NCBI GenBank assembly: GCA_043228905.1
Contig: JBHGNT010000010.1
Location: 9,734,001 to 9,798,000 of the forward strand
DNA length: 64,000 bases
Direction: 5' to 3'
Source of the DNA: Azolla caroliniana
Lineage: Eukaryota; Polypodiophyta
This document shows, piece after piece, positions 1-9,023 of this stretch. The notes under the pieces are model-generated. The model had not been told where the DNA came from. It did no database searches and was given only the letters and a program-made list of their open reading frames with translations. Numbering within the stretch: position 1 is the stretch's first letter; each line of letters starts with the position of its first letter. The position numbers and the translations under genes were made by a program.

Positions 1-983
1 AAGGAGGTATATGCAATTGCCCCAAGTCTCTGGAGCATGTGTGGAGAAAATCCGGCCATGGTTGTTGTCAACACTTGTTGTCTTTTTTATAGTCACCTCC
101 TTGATGTCATCTTTAGCGGCTAGATCCTCCATTACACTAGCCTCACACTCTTTATCTCCATTGATGAAATCTTTGATTAGGCTTGCTCCTTCATCATCCG
201 ATGTTTCGAACACGACGCGCGTTCCAAAACATTCATCCTCCCTCGAAGTGGCCTTCTCCGTCCTCGAGTCATCATCAATCTTCTTTTCATGTAGGTTGCT
301 TTGTTTAGGCCGCTCGACTTCTTTAGGTGGTTTTGATGTTTCTACGCTTGGCCTTACCAAGTCAATGTCATCTTGTTGCATGCTCGCTTAACCGCAACCC
401 AGTCCACCACAACCCCGTTTGCTTGGGTATCATCTTCAAGAAGAGTCCCCAATTCTCGTCTATCCTTCATGTCCACAACTTTCAAGAAGTACAAAGTCTT
501 ATCCTCCTCAAGCAGCACTTGGTTTGTGGCGGGGAGACGACGAAACATTTGGTCGAACTCATCATACACCCTCGAAGCGTTGATCCTCTTATTCTTCTTT
601 TCTATCCACTTCATCAAGGCATGTCAAGTCATCCTCAACAAATCTTCTGTTGCGAACTCCACTAATATTGCTCTTTCAAACTTTGACCACGTTGTCTTCC
701 TTTCTTGAAGCTCGATGACCTGCCTTTGGACGTTGTTGGCGGCAACTCGCTTGAAACTCGAGATTTGATGTGCTTCAGACACGTCCCTTTGATTCATCTC
801 CCTTTTGTATACATCCAGGAACTTCGTAATGTTCGTTCCATCAAATTGACCCTCAACCTCCACGACACGGTTGGCGACCTTCTCCACGCTTACATGGTTG
901 TCCCGAGATCTCATCATTTGCTCGAAGATTATCATCATTCTTTCAAACTCTCGCACTTGATTGCTTGAGGACGCCATCTCCAA
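1..983 (-). pseudogene. gag pseudogene of family L LTR element (G1), C-terminus beyond left edge
   Basis: Capsid-type gag of an LTR retrotransposon, read on the minus strand from the ATG at 983. The first open part ends at a TGA at 624-626, and the same frame resumes at once to 354, after which further stops appear while acidic, Ser/Thr-rich gag-like coding continues towards position 1. The core (GQFDGTN..KFLDVYKREM..RDV, then SSFKRVA) aligns by eye with the other gag proteins in this window (30362-31879 minus, 61412 plus), which share the pattern FDGKDVSRYL.YK.EM followed by VTSFNRV. No zinc knuckle, protease or polymerase is visible before the window ends, so it may be a gag-only or a truncated element. 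The gag assignment is firm as a family resemblance inside this window; the element class is inferred. Confidence 0.7.
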
Positions 984-1025
984 GTATCAGTCGATCCTTG
1001 ACTTGATCCTTCCTACCGCCTCGTT

Positions 1026-1042
1026 CACGTCGGGTTCACCAA
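1026..1042 (-). promoter_or_regulatory. primer-binding-type site of G1
   Basis: On the minus strand the sequence TTGGTGAACCCGACGTG lies six bases inside the LTR end and about 40 bases before the gag ATG. The same block follows the LTRs at 31896-31915 (minus) and 61376-61392 (plus), so it marks the junction of LTR and internal region. The tRNA it would pair with was not identified. Confidence 0.6.
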
Positions 1043-1048
1043 GTAAGA

Positions 1049-1656
1049 TGTCAAGGAAATCCTCGCGTGTTCGCGAAATAAAGCGGGACCACCGAGGTCC
1101 TCGACCAGAAGGATTTGATGTTTTTAACAGTGTAAGCGAGAAAGTATTGAAGATAGATAGATGGATGAAGAGAGAGAGAGAGATTGAGAAAGAGATTGAA
1201 CCTTTGACTTTAGTTTTACGAGACAAGATACATCACCATTAGGATAACTTAGAACTTTGATTAATAGTTTCTTTTTTACTTACATCACTTGCGTCCCTTA
1301 CACAAGCCCAACTATAGGCTTTTATAGGTTTCTCCATGCAAAAACCATGGGTTAAAACCACGAGTCGAAACCATGGTTTTGTGCCCACGTTTCTATATGT
1401 TTGCTTCCTACAAAATTTTGAATATGAAAAGAAAATATACAAATTATAAAGCACCAATAGTGGCTTTAGTGGTAAGTTAATTTGTCTCCTATCTTTGAGG
1501 TGCAAGGTTCAAGGCTTGCTTCCACCCCTATGTATACACTTAAATGTTACTAGGCTTTAGTCTCATTTTATTTACAAAGTTTGAGTGCACATTACACTTT
1601 CTCGATTTTGTTTGTTCCACACGATTTTCACACCGTTGCTGAAAATCTTCACGACA
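1049..1656 (-). repeat. 5' LTR of G1 (LTR family L)
   Basis: A 608-bp LTR in minus orientation that begins TGTCGTGAAGATTTTC at 1656 and ends ..GGATTTCCTTGACA at 1049, giving TG..CA ends. Its first 40 bases match the start of the solo LTR at 51032 and of that at 16211, and its end matches their ends (..TTCACGACA, ..TTCCACGACA), which defines a family. Near 1462-1530 the plus strand carries a tRNA-like block (GGCTTTAGTGGTAAG and AAGGTTCAAGGCTTG), antisense to the element. The matching left LTR is outside the window. Confidence 0.7.
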
Positions 1657-1989
1657 ACGCTTTTGTATGCTAAACAATATTCATCTTCTACAACATGGGA
1701 ACCTGAAGGTGGTTGCCAGTTATTACTTTGTATGCTGAGTACAATTGTCCATGGAGGTAAACAAATGCCAATTGAGAAGAAAGGACAGTTGCATAGTTAC
1801 TTGGTATCGGAACAAAAACAATTATGGCTTCACGCCTTAGAAGAAAAAAGAAAGCATATTGAGGCCGCAAAGAAATATGCCGCACAAGAAGATACATCAT
1901 GGTGGGATGTCCTTTTTAGTGATAAAAAAGGAATTATAGACAATTGTGTATTTGGTGATAATTGGGATTTGGAAACGTCATTCACATGA
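1657..1989 (+). pseudogene. unrecognised coding-like segment, host of the G1 insertion
   Basis: Open frame of about 110 codons directly after the LTR (the ORF itself starts inside the LTR at 1585, so its first codons are not real). Visible features are a Trp/Glu/Lys-rich helical stretch (KQLWLHALEEKRKHIEAAKKYA) followed by DTSWWDVLFSDKKG. The frame ends at 1989. I do not recognise a family. It is probably a fragment of a gene or transposon ORF that continues, frame-shifted, in the next segment. Confidence 0.3.
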
Positions 1990-2065
1990 TCGCTACAACA
2001 TGATTGTGTAAATAAAACTCTAGAGCAACCAGCAAATACGATTAATGAGAGTTTGGTCCATTCAC

Positions 2066-2560
2066 AACAAAGAGACATTTATGTGGGACCAAGCATGTGA
2101 AAAATCACGTACATATGTGTGTAAGTGTGTAGAAAGATTCTTCCCGAATTGTCGACAACATTTCAAGGGTCAGTGGACATGAGAGAATTGTGAGCAGAGG
2201 GATGTTGCAAGATTCAAAAGACTTTCTAATTTTTGGGCTATAATGCCGACAATACGTTGATTCTGGATACAGAACATTTCCGGCATTACTTCAACATTCA
2301 TAGATGCTGTCTCATTCTACCCGATTCTGGATACAGAACATTTCCGGCATTACTTCAACATTCATAGATGCTGTCTCATTCTACCCGATGTAATGCCTTA
2401 ACACTTCTTGGTGAAAACATTGAGCTACCAACTAATTGCATGGTTGTGGATTCCATACTGAGCTCGGTATGCAGATCATATATGTAGAGAAGTTCCACTG
2501 ACCAACAAGAGCTTAGCTGTTTATATGGCAATGGGATGTTATAAATATGTAATTTGATGA
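2066..2560 (+). pseudogene. unrecognised coding-like segment with a 64-bp tandem duplication
   Basis: One plus frame reads like protein over about 150 codons with a few stops: TFMWDQACEKSRTYVC, then CVERFFPNCRQHFKGQW, then RDVARFKRLSNFW. Cysteine/aromatic spacing looks like real coding sequence but no family is recognised. It is interrupted at 2259-2386 by a perfect tandem duplication that shifts the frame. It lies just downstream of the 1657-1989 fragment and may belong to the same decayed gene. Confidence 0.3.
2259..2386. repeat. perfect 64-bp tandem duplication
   Basis: The 64 bases at 2259-2322 (starting GATTCTGGATACAGAAC) are repeated exactly at 2323-2386. The exact identity suggests a recent event compared with the decayed surroundings. 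Confidence 0.9.
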
Positions 2561-2949
2561 CAGATTAATCAATGAAGAATTAAATTGCTTGTTTTGAGTA
2601 ACTTATCTATTGTGTAATTTTAAGAGTATGTTCAGGATTGTTGATTTCATGATAGTGCTTTTTCTTAAAATTATGCAAACTATTTTTACTTGTACATGGT
2701 TCACTTGAGTAAATTTATATCTCAGAAAGAAGAACCCTAAATGATATTATTAAACTAGTTTTTTAAGAAAGAAGAACAGAAAAAAGACTATATATCAAAA
2801 AGACACGATTTTATTGAGAAAGAAGCACAAAAAGTAGACTGTATGTAGAAAAAAACTCCCAAACAGGTCCATTAAACTGTTTATTTGCAATACATGTGCT
2901 TTGCTTGTTTTACAAGAAAACTGATAATTGCTACTTGTAGCTACAAATT
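2561..2949. other. AT-rich interval with no recognisable gene
   Basis: About 390 bases of AT-rich sequence between the decayed plus-strand segment and the C-terminal end of the T pseudogene. The right end of T and any terminal inverted repeat may lie here, but none could be identified by eye. Confidence 0.4.
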
Positions 2950-3554
2950 CCATGGCATACTGTTGTAAATACATTCATACACATGAGCACTAACTGTGTA
3001 TAAACCTGAGCAGCTATTGTATTGCGACATTCGAACATTGACGCACATGACCAAATGAGAGTACAGGTACGCCACTAGTTTGCTTCTAATAGCCTATACA
3101 CATAATCGTAATCATCTAGTTTTGCATAAAAAATAACTTCGATGTAGAATGTCCCGGTAAATACAACATTTCCCCAAGAATCTAATATATTCTGCGTTGC
3201 ACACTGTTTACTAACCGTGCACTTCAATATATAGAAATCAACACCCTCCTAATTTCCTTCTTCTGCATTTACAACGAAATTATCCCCAACATTTAAGACA
3301 TCACTCAGAGTATCTCCACGTCCTTGATACGTGAAGTCAGCATTCTTTTCTGTTTCTCCATGAACTACTTCCTTATCGTTCAATGTATGATATTCCCAAT
3401 TCGGAATATATGCTTTATTTAAACAATACCTCCAATTTCTTTGCACACAATGGAAGCTAAAACAAGTTAATTCTCTAACCGCAATACAATGACATCCAAC
3501 CTAGAATAACCTCAAACAACATGGAGAGATCGAAATTCGAGAATTCCTTGGCAT
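2950..3554 (-). pseudogene. C-terminal part of T, a transposase-like pseudogene
   Basis: Minus-strand coding with scattered stops: one open stretch at 3446-3249 ends GDTLSDVLNVGDNFVVNAEEGN, and after its stop the same frame continues EGVDFYILKCT, then LDSWGNVVFTGTFYIE. It is read as the C-terminal continuation of the transposase-like gene at 14902-16140, because removing the Ty3 element (3555-14901) and one copy of its target duplication joins the two on the minus strand (..TWEC to QGILEFRSLH..) without a frame break. Function of the C-terminal domain is not known to me. Confidence 0.5.
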
Positions 3555-3989
3555 TGTCATGATATGGCAAGACTCGAATCCATGACCTTAGGTTATATGG
3601 GTTGAGCTCTTGACCATTATATCATCTATTGTAATACGTGGATATTATTTTCATTTACATTTTATTATAGGAAATTAATGTATATTCCAGATTTCTCTGG
3701 AACATTCTAGAAGCTTCAGGATTACTCTTGAAAACACTATAAAAGAGGGCACTAGGCATTATGTTGAACAAAATTGGTTCAACGCCAGTCTTAAGCCTTT
3801 TAGCCACCATTGTATATTCTCTTCACATAATACATATCTTTCTTATCATCACTCTCTCCCTCTCTCTCCCTCTCTCTTTCTCTCCATCTCGCTCACTTCT
3901 TCCTTCTCTCAAGGAAGTTCTACACCTCTCAGAGTACTAATCCTTCGTTTAGTACTAATTCCTTCTCTGTCTTAGTACTATTCTTGATA
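3555..3989 (+). repeat. 5' LTR of the Ty3 chromovirus
   Basis: A 435-bp LTR starting TGTCATGATATGG. It aligns with 14485-14901 except for point changes and an extra AGTACTAATCCTTCGTTT-type duplication near 3932-3955. A TATA box (TATAAAAG) lies at 3738-3745, and the predicted transcription start is about 3770. The last 12 bases (ending GATA) align poorly with the 3' copy (ending GTCA), so the precise end carries some uncertainty. Bases 3560-3640 hold an antisense tRNA-like block. Confidence 0.75.
3738..3745 (+). promoter_or_regulatory. TATA box of the Ty3 LTR promoter
   Basis: TATAAAAG, conserved in position in the 3' LTR (there TATAAATG). A start 32 bases downstream of the first T would be at 3770, exactly where a 13-base match to the complement of the primer site begins. 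Confidence 0.55.
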
Positions 3990-3991
3990 GT

Positions 3992-4004
3992 TTGAACCAA
4001 TTTT
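3992..4004 (+). promoter_or_regulatory. candidate self-priming primer-binding site
   Basis: TTGAACCAATTTT lies two bases after the 5' LTR end. Its exact reverse complement, AAAATTGGTTCAA, is at 3770-3782 in the LTR, where the transcript is predicted to begin. This is the arrangement known from Tf1-type elements, whose mRNA 5' end folds back to prime reverse transcription. No tRNA-type site such as TGGTATCAGAGC occurs here. Confidence 0.55.
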
Positions 4005-4063
4005 TCCTACCTTTTGTCTCTCTCATTTCCTACTAATCTCTTATTCCTCTTTTCTTTCATCCC

Positions 4064-5212
4064 ATGGCCATTCTTAGCGCTGAAGAATATCAATCTGTTT
4101 TCTCGAAATTTCAATGCTTGAAAGAGAAGTTCCATGCTTTGGAACAAGAAAACCAATGGTTGCTGGGGGATCTTCAGCAAATCTCCTTAGAAAAGCAGCA
4201 AACGCAACAACATGGGGAACTTGCGTTACGCGTGCAACAACTCGAAGCAACCATCGTAGTAATGCAACAACAAGGGCCCGGAACACAAGGGACTCATAAA
4301 GAACCCAAGATTGGCCTTCCCACGAAGTTCGATGGAACGGGATCGTAGTTTAGAGGGTTCCTTAACCAAGTACGATTAGTTATTCAAATGCATCCTTCTC
4401 GATATCCCACCGATGCATCACGAGTGGGTTTAGTAGGCACTTTGTTAAGTGGCTCAGCGTTGGCATGGTTCACTCCACTATTAGAAAAGGAATCTCCATT
4501 ACTCAACAATTTTGAAGAGTTTCTAGGTGAGTTTAAAGCATGTTTCGGAGATACTGACAGCATCAGGACCGCAATCAACAAAATTCGGCGATTACGCCAA
4601 GGTGATCGTCCAGCCTCCGCATACGCTGCAGATTTTCACCTACTCGCCGCCGATATCCCTTGGGATGATCAAGCGTTGATGGAGCAATTCCGTTATGGTT
4701 TACGCAATGACGTCAAGGATTTAGTCTTGACCTTCCCCGAAGAGCCAAAGTCCTTAACAGAAGCAATCAGTCGTGCGGTGAGATGTGACAACCGCCTCTT
4801 TGAGTGACGTTCGGAACGACAGCTACAGATGCCGAGGGCAAGATCAAAGCCCACCTATGCCTCAGTGGTAGCAAGACCTTTTTAGAGGGAGTCATATAAT
4901 GCGCCTCCAGCGAATACTCCGACTCCGATGGAGATTGACACTACACGTCGTCGAGGGCCATTATCCGAAGAAGAAAAGCAGCGACGCCGTACAAATCGAC
5001 TATGTCTTTACTGCGGTGGACCAGGACATATTGCAATAAATTGCCCCCATAGGCCAAGAAGACAGGTAAACCAAATAGTCGCTAGTTCTAATTGTACTAA
5101 ACCCGAGCCTATTTCAGTAGGGATATCTGATAGTCCTAATAGTACTAATAGCCCAGATCTAGCGAACAAATTTGATGTCCTTAATCAGTTAGAAGAAGAG
5201 TTAAACGACTAA
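4064..5212 (+). pseudogene. gag of the Ty3 chromovirus, interrupted by stops
   Basis: Capsid/nucleocapsid precursor. It starts at the ATG at 4064 with a glutamine-rich coiled-coil stretch. The frame is broken by a TAG at 4346-4348, a TGA at 4805-4807 and another stop near 4880, yet it stays the same frame throughout. The central part is a classic retrotransposon gag domain (SGSALAWFTPLLEKESP, then FGDTDSIRTAINKIRRLRQG and YAADFHLLAADIPWDD). A CCHC zinc knuckle ([14 protein letters not shown]) is at 5003-5044. The ORF ends at 5212, 11 bases before the protease frame. In-frame stops mean no full Gag could be made without read-through. Confidence 0.8.
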
Positions 5213-5223
5213 GTCCAACCAAA

Positions 5224-5850
5224 ATGGGAGCCGTTTGGTTGTACAGCCCTAGATCTGTGCAGCCCATTAGTGGTTCCATTCCCTCTAAGCAAGTTAGTGA
5301 TGTGTTCGTAGCCCAAGTAATAGTTAGTACTAAAAGTACCCGTCCAATACATGTCCTAGCACTCCTAGATTCCGAAGCTAACTCTTGCTTTATGGATAAG
5401 AAATTTGCTCAAGCTCATAAGATATCGCTAAGAAAACTCCAGTGTCCAGCCTCTGTAGTAGTCATTGATGGACGTCCCATTGCTTCCGGAAATATCATAG
5501 AAGAGTCGGAGCCCATTAATATTGTCCTAGATAACTTAGCATGTGTAGTATCATTTAATATTATTAGTATCCCAGGACATCCCATAGTTTTAGGATTACC
5601 GTGGTTCGAGTTACATAACCCAGACATAGATTGGAGAACAAGAGAAATCTGGTGTCAACAAACCCAAGGGTCAACTCAGAAGATGCCAACCATTTCGCTA
5701 CGTCAGTTGCATAAAGAAGGGTGCAAGGAGGAAATGTTCCTCTTTGCAATATTAGTAAACCCCTCCAGCACCACTAAAGAAGAATCCACCATTCAACTTC
5801 CCAAAAAGTATCGTCATTACCCCGATGTGTTCGATAAAGTACAAGCCAAC
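5224..5850 (+). pseudogene. protease region of the Ty3 pol
   Basis: Retropepsin-like aspartic protease in frame 1, relative to gag and RT in frame 2. The active-site region reads LLDSEANSCFMDKKFA with Asp at 5368-5370; the usual D-[ST]-G-A has become D-S-E-A, so catalysis is doubtful. The downstream hallmark HPIVLGLPWFELHNPDIDW (ILGxPWL-type flap/linker) is present. The frame is lost near 5850, where coding passes to frame 2 at the start of RT, so a small indel separates protease from polymerase. Confidence 0.75.
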
Positions 5851-8380
5851 ACACGATTTCCCCATCGATTTACAACCGGGAAAAGAGCCGCCATGGGGAC
5901 CGATCTACGATTTGTCACCAACGGAGCTGGAAGTCCTTCGGGCCTATATAGAGGAGAATTTGGAAAATGGTTTCATTCGGCATTCGAAATCTCCAGCCGG
6001 CGCGCCCATTTTCTTCGTCAAGAAAAAGGATGGATTGCTTCGTCTTGTTGTAGATTACCGTGGCTTGAATAAGGTTACAATCAGGAATAGGTATGCTCTT
6101 CCCCTTATCTCAAATCTTTTAGAACGGATCAATGGTGCCAAGTTCTTCACGAAGATCGACTTACGGGGAGCATATAACCTCGTACGGATCCGACCAGGAG
6201 ATGAATGGAAGACCGCGTTTCGCACCAGATATGGGCACTTCGAGTATACAGTCATGTTGTTCGGCCTCACTAATGCGCCGACAGTCTTCCAACACATGGC
6301 TAATGATATATTCCGAGATCTATTGGATGATTGTTTGATCATCTATTTGGATGATCTACTGGTTTATTCAAAGACCTAAGAAGAACATGATTCTCATGTA
6401 CTATTAGTACTAAAACGACTTCGAGAATATGGTTTGTATGCAAAGCTGGAAAAATGTAGTTTCGGGTGCAACCAAGTGGAATTTCTCGGCTACATCATTT
6501 CGTCAAAAGGCATCTCCATGAACCCAGCTAAGGTCAAAATGGTGGTAGAATGGCAGACTCCGTGTTCGGTGCAGGATGTGCAATGCTTCCTAGGCTTTAC
6601 AAATTTTTACCAGAAGTTCATACAAGATTACTCAAAGATCGTTCTACCTCTCACACAACTTACCAGGAAGGGACAACCGTTCATCTGGTCTGAAGAAACG
6701 GACATGGCTTTCAAGAGTCTTAAAAAGGCATTTACATCGGCTCCAATTCTAGCTCATGTCGATCCGGAAAAACCATTCATTATCGAAGCCGACGCATCGG
6801 ATTTTGCATTGGGGAGCATTCTGTCACAACAGGGGAATGATGAGAAGCTACATCTTGTGGCTTTTCACTCACGCAAGTTTGACACCGCCGAAATCAACTA
6901 TGAAATTCATGATAAGGAGCTATTGGCAATAGTGGATTCTTTTATGCAATGGAGGCATTTTCTGGAGGGATCCTCTCATCCAGTCACCATATTTAGTGAC
7001 CACAAGAACCTTGCCTACTTTCAGGATGCTCGTGTGTTGAATCGACGTCAAGCTCAGTGGGCCCACTTCCTCACGCGTTTCGACTTCAAAATTACATATC
7101 GTCCGGGGAAGCACCAAGGGAAGGCCGATGCATTATCACGACGTTCGTATCTAGCACCCCGTCCCGGTGAGCCAGCTTTCGATAACCAAAAACAAGTCAT
7201 CTTGGGACCGGCACGACTACAAGCAACACAGATCTTTGACATGCCCATGGATTCCCGCGTTATCAATACCATACGTGAAGACTTGAAGACAGATGCGTTC
7301 GCCCAAGCTATACTAGCACAAATTGATCCCTCTTGGGCGTCGTGTTCACAGTCACAACCACCAGGTATGGACTATCGGCAATTAAAATACCATGATGGAT
7401 TACTCTTCTTTAAAGAACTTTTGTATGTTCCTAATGGTTCTTGCCGCCTTCGAGTAGTACAAAACTGTCATGACACATATACAGCTGGGCATTTTGGTAG
7501 TACTAAAACATTAGATTTAGTACAACGATCATTCTGGTGGCCCTGTATGCGATAATTTGTCGAGGATTTTGTTTGGACTTGTGATACATGCTGCAGAGCG
7601 AAAATGCCAAGGCATCATCCATATGGTTTATTAGAACCATTACCATTTCCAAGCAAGCCGTGGCAATCCATTGCTCTAGACTTCATCACAGATCTTTCAG
7701 TCTCTAAGGGGTTCAATGCGATTCTAACTGTGGTCGATCGATATACGAAGATGGCTCATTTCTTGCCATGTACTAAGGAGATCTCCAGTGAAGACACTGC
7801 CGAAATTGTCATGCGTGAAGTATGTCGGCATCATGGACTTCCCGATAGTATAATCAGTGACCGTGGACCCCAGTTCGTGTCAAAATTTTGGAAGCATCTT
7901 TTTAACATGCTCAAGGTCACTTGTAACCTCTCCTCCGGCTACCACCCACTAACTGACGGCCAAGCCGAACGAACAAATCAAACGCTCGAGCAGTATCTGT
8001 GGTGCTTTCTCAGTTATCATCAGGATGACTGGGCAGATATTCTCCACTTCGCTGAATTTGCCTATAACAACTCTATCCATGCATCCACTAAAGTTATGCC
8101 ATTTTATGCTTATACGGGATGTCACCCCCGTTGGAGTGTACTTGAAACCCCAGAGGTGTCCACAAATCCGTGCGCGCAGGATCGTTTGGAGCGGTTACGC
8201 AAGATACAAGCGGATTTATCTACTCATCTCCAGCAAGCTCAACAAACACACAAGGCCTACGCGGATTGTCATTGACTTCCATCCAATTTTAATATTGGAG
8301 ATCGGGTATGGCTACTACGACGACACATCAAGACTTATCGCCCATGTGAGAAGTTGGATTATCGGCGATTAGGTCCTTTC
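5825..8380 (+). pseudogene. Ty3 reverse transcriptase, RNase H and integrase (5' of the copia insertion)
   Basis: Polymerase in frame 2, with stops at 6377-6379, 7553-7555 and 8273-8275 but no other disruption. [37 protein letters not shown], and the catalytic YLDD at 6344-6355. RNase H: EADASDFALGSIL and a long connecting segment ending KADALSRRS. Integrase: HHCC finger (CHDTYTAGHFG .. CDTCCRAK), catalytic Asp at 7679 and 7859 and Glu at 7967, with normal D-D35-E spacing. The C-terminal GPF motif (RRLGPF) is cut at 8380 by the copia and resumes at 13726 (HIIGKINDVAFRL). The gene would work only if the three stops were suppressed, so it is called a pseudogene. Confidence 0.85.
8376..8380 (+). 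repeat. left target-site duplication CTTTC
   Basis: CTTTC here and again at 13721-13725, flanking the nested copia. Removing the element and one copy restores the integrase frame (RLGPF-HIIGKIN). Confidence 0.95.
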
Positions 8381-8993
8381 TGTTGGGATTACGGTCCCTT
8401 CGAATGGGATGGTCGGATGTCGGAGATGAATGCCGACGAGCCCGGTTTCGGTTTCGGAACCGGATGATGAAGACCCCGGCTTCGGAGCCGGATGACGAAT
8501 GTACCCGGAGAGCGATCCGGATGCAGGGACATATCCGTGAATATGTTTGCTATGGGCCCCTGAGGCTATAGTTGTAAATAGCCCCAAAGTCATATATGTA
8601 TAAATATGACTTAGGGCAAACTGTTTTAGTGCTGCTGATCATTTTTTCTGTTTTTCCACTCAAGAGGAGTGAAGAGGGAGCAGCCGCGAGAGAGAGAGAG
8701 AGAGATAGAGCGTGAGAGAGGAAGAGGACGACGCCTCTGTGTATTTCCGCCGCCTGTGGCGAGGACAGCGAGCTCAAGGTCGTCGCCTTGCAGCTCGCCA
8801 TTGTATACTCCTCTTTGTATAGTGTTGGTTTGGAGTCTTGTACTCCCGTGGTTTTTCCCATCTAGGGTTTTCCACGTTAATCCCTGTGTATTCGTGTGTT
8901 TCTCTCTGTTGTTCCTATTTTCTGCTACATTGATTCGCGATTACTTGGTTGTGGCCGAGTGGTGAAGGTGAATCGAAGCGTCGATTCCCAACA
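8381..8993 (+). repeat. 5' LTR of the intact copia
   Basis: 613 bp, TGTTGGGATTAC..CCCAACA with a short terminal inverted repeat TGTTGGG/CCCAACA. TATA-like TATAAATATG near 8599 and a GA-rich run at 8688-8706 sit in the promoter/leader part. It matches 13108-13720. Confidence 0.95.
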
Positions 8994-8996
8994 AAC

Positions 8997-9008
8997 TGGT
9001 ATCAGAGC
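8997..9008 (+). promoter_or_regulatory. initiator-Met tRNA primer-binding site
   Basis: TGGTATCAGAGC, three bases after the 5' LTR, is the usual plant copia primer site complementary to the 3' end of initiator tRNA-Met. Confidence 0.9.
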
Positions 9009-9023
9009 GAGCTGCTGCAGAAA

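Noticed and set aside
3249-3446. Independent small gene on the minus strand
   Set aside because: It lies collinear with the T pseudogene and its reading continues past the stop; treated as part of T.
8381-8861. Peptides encoded within the copia LTRs (98-103 residues)
   Set aside because: Present identically in both LTRs and on both strands, start in U3/R; no family resemblance. Used only as evidence that the LTRs are identical.
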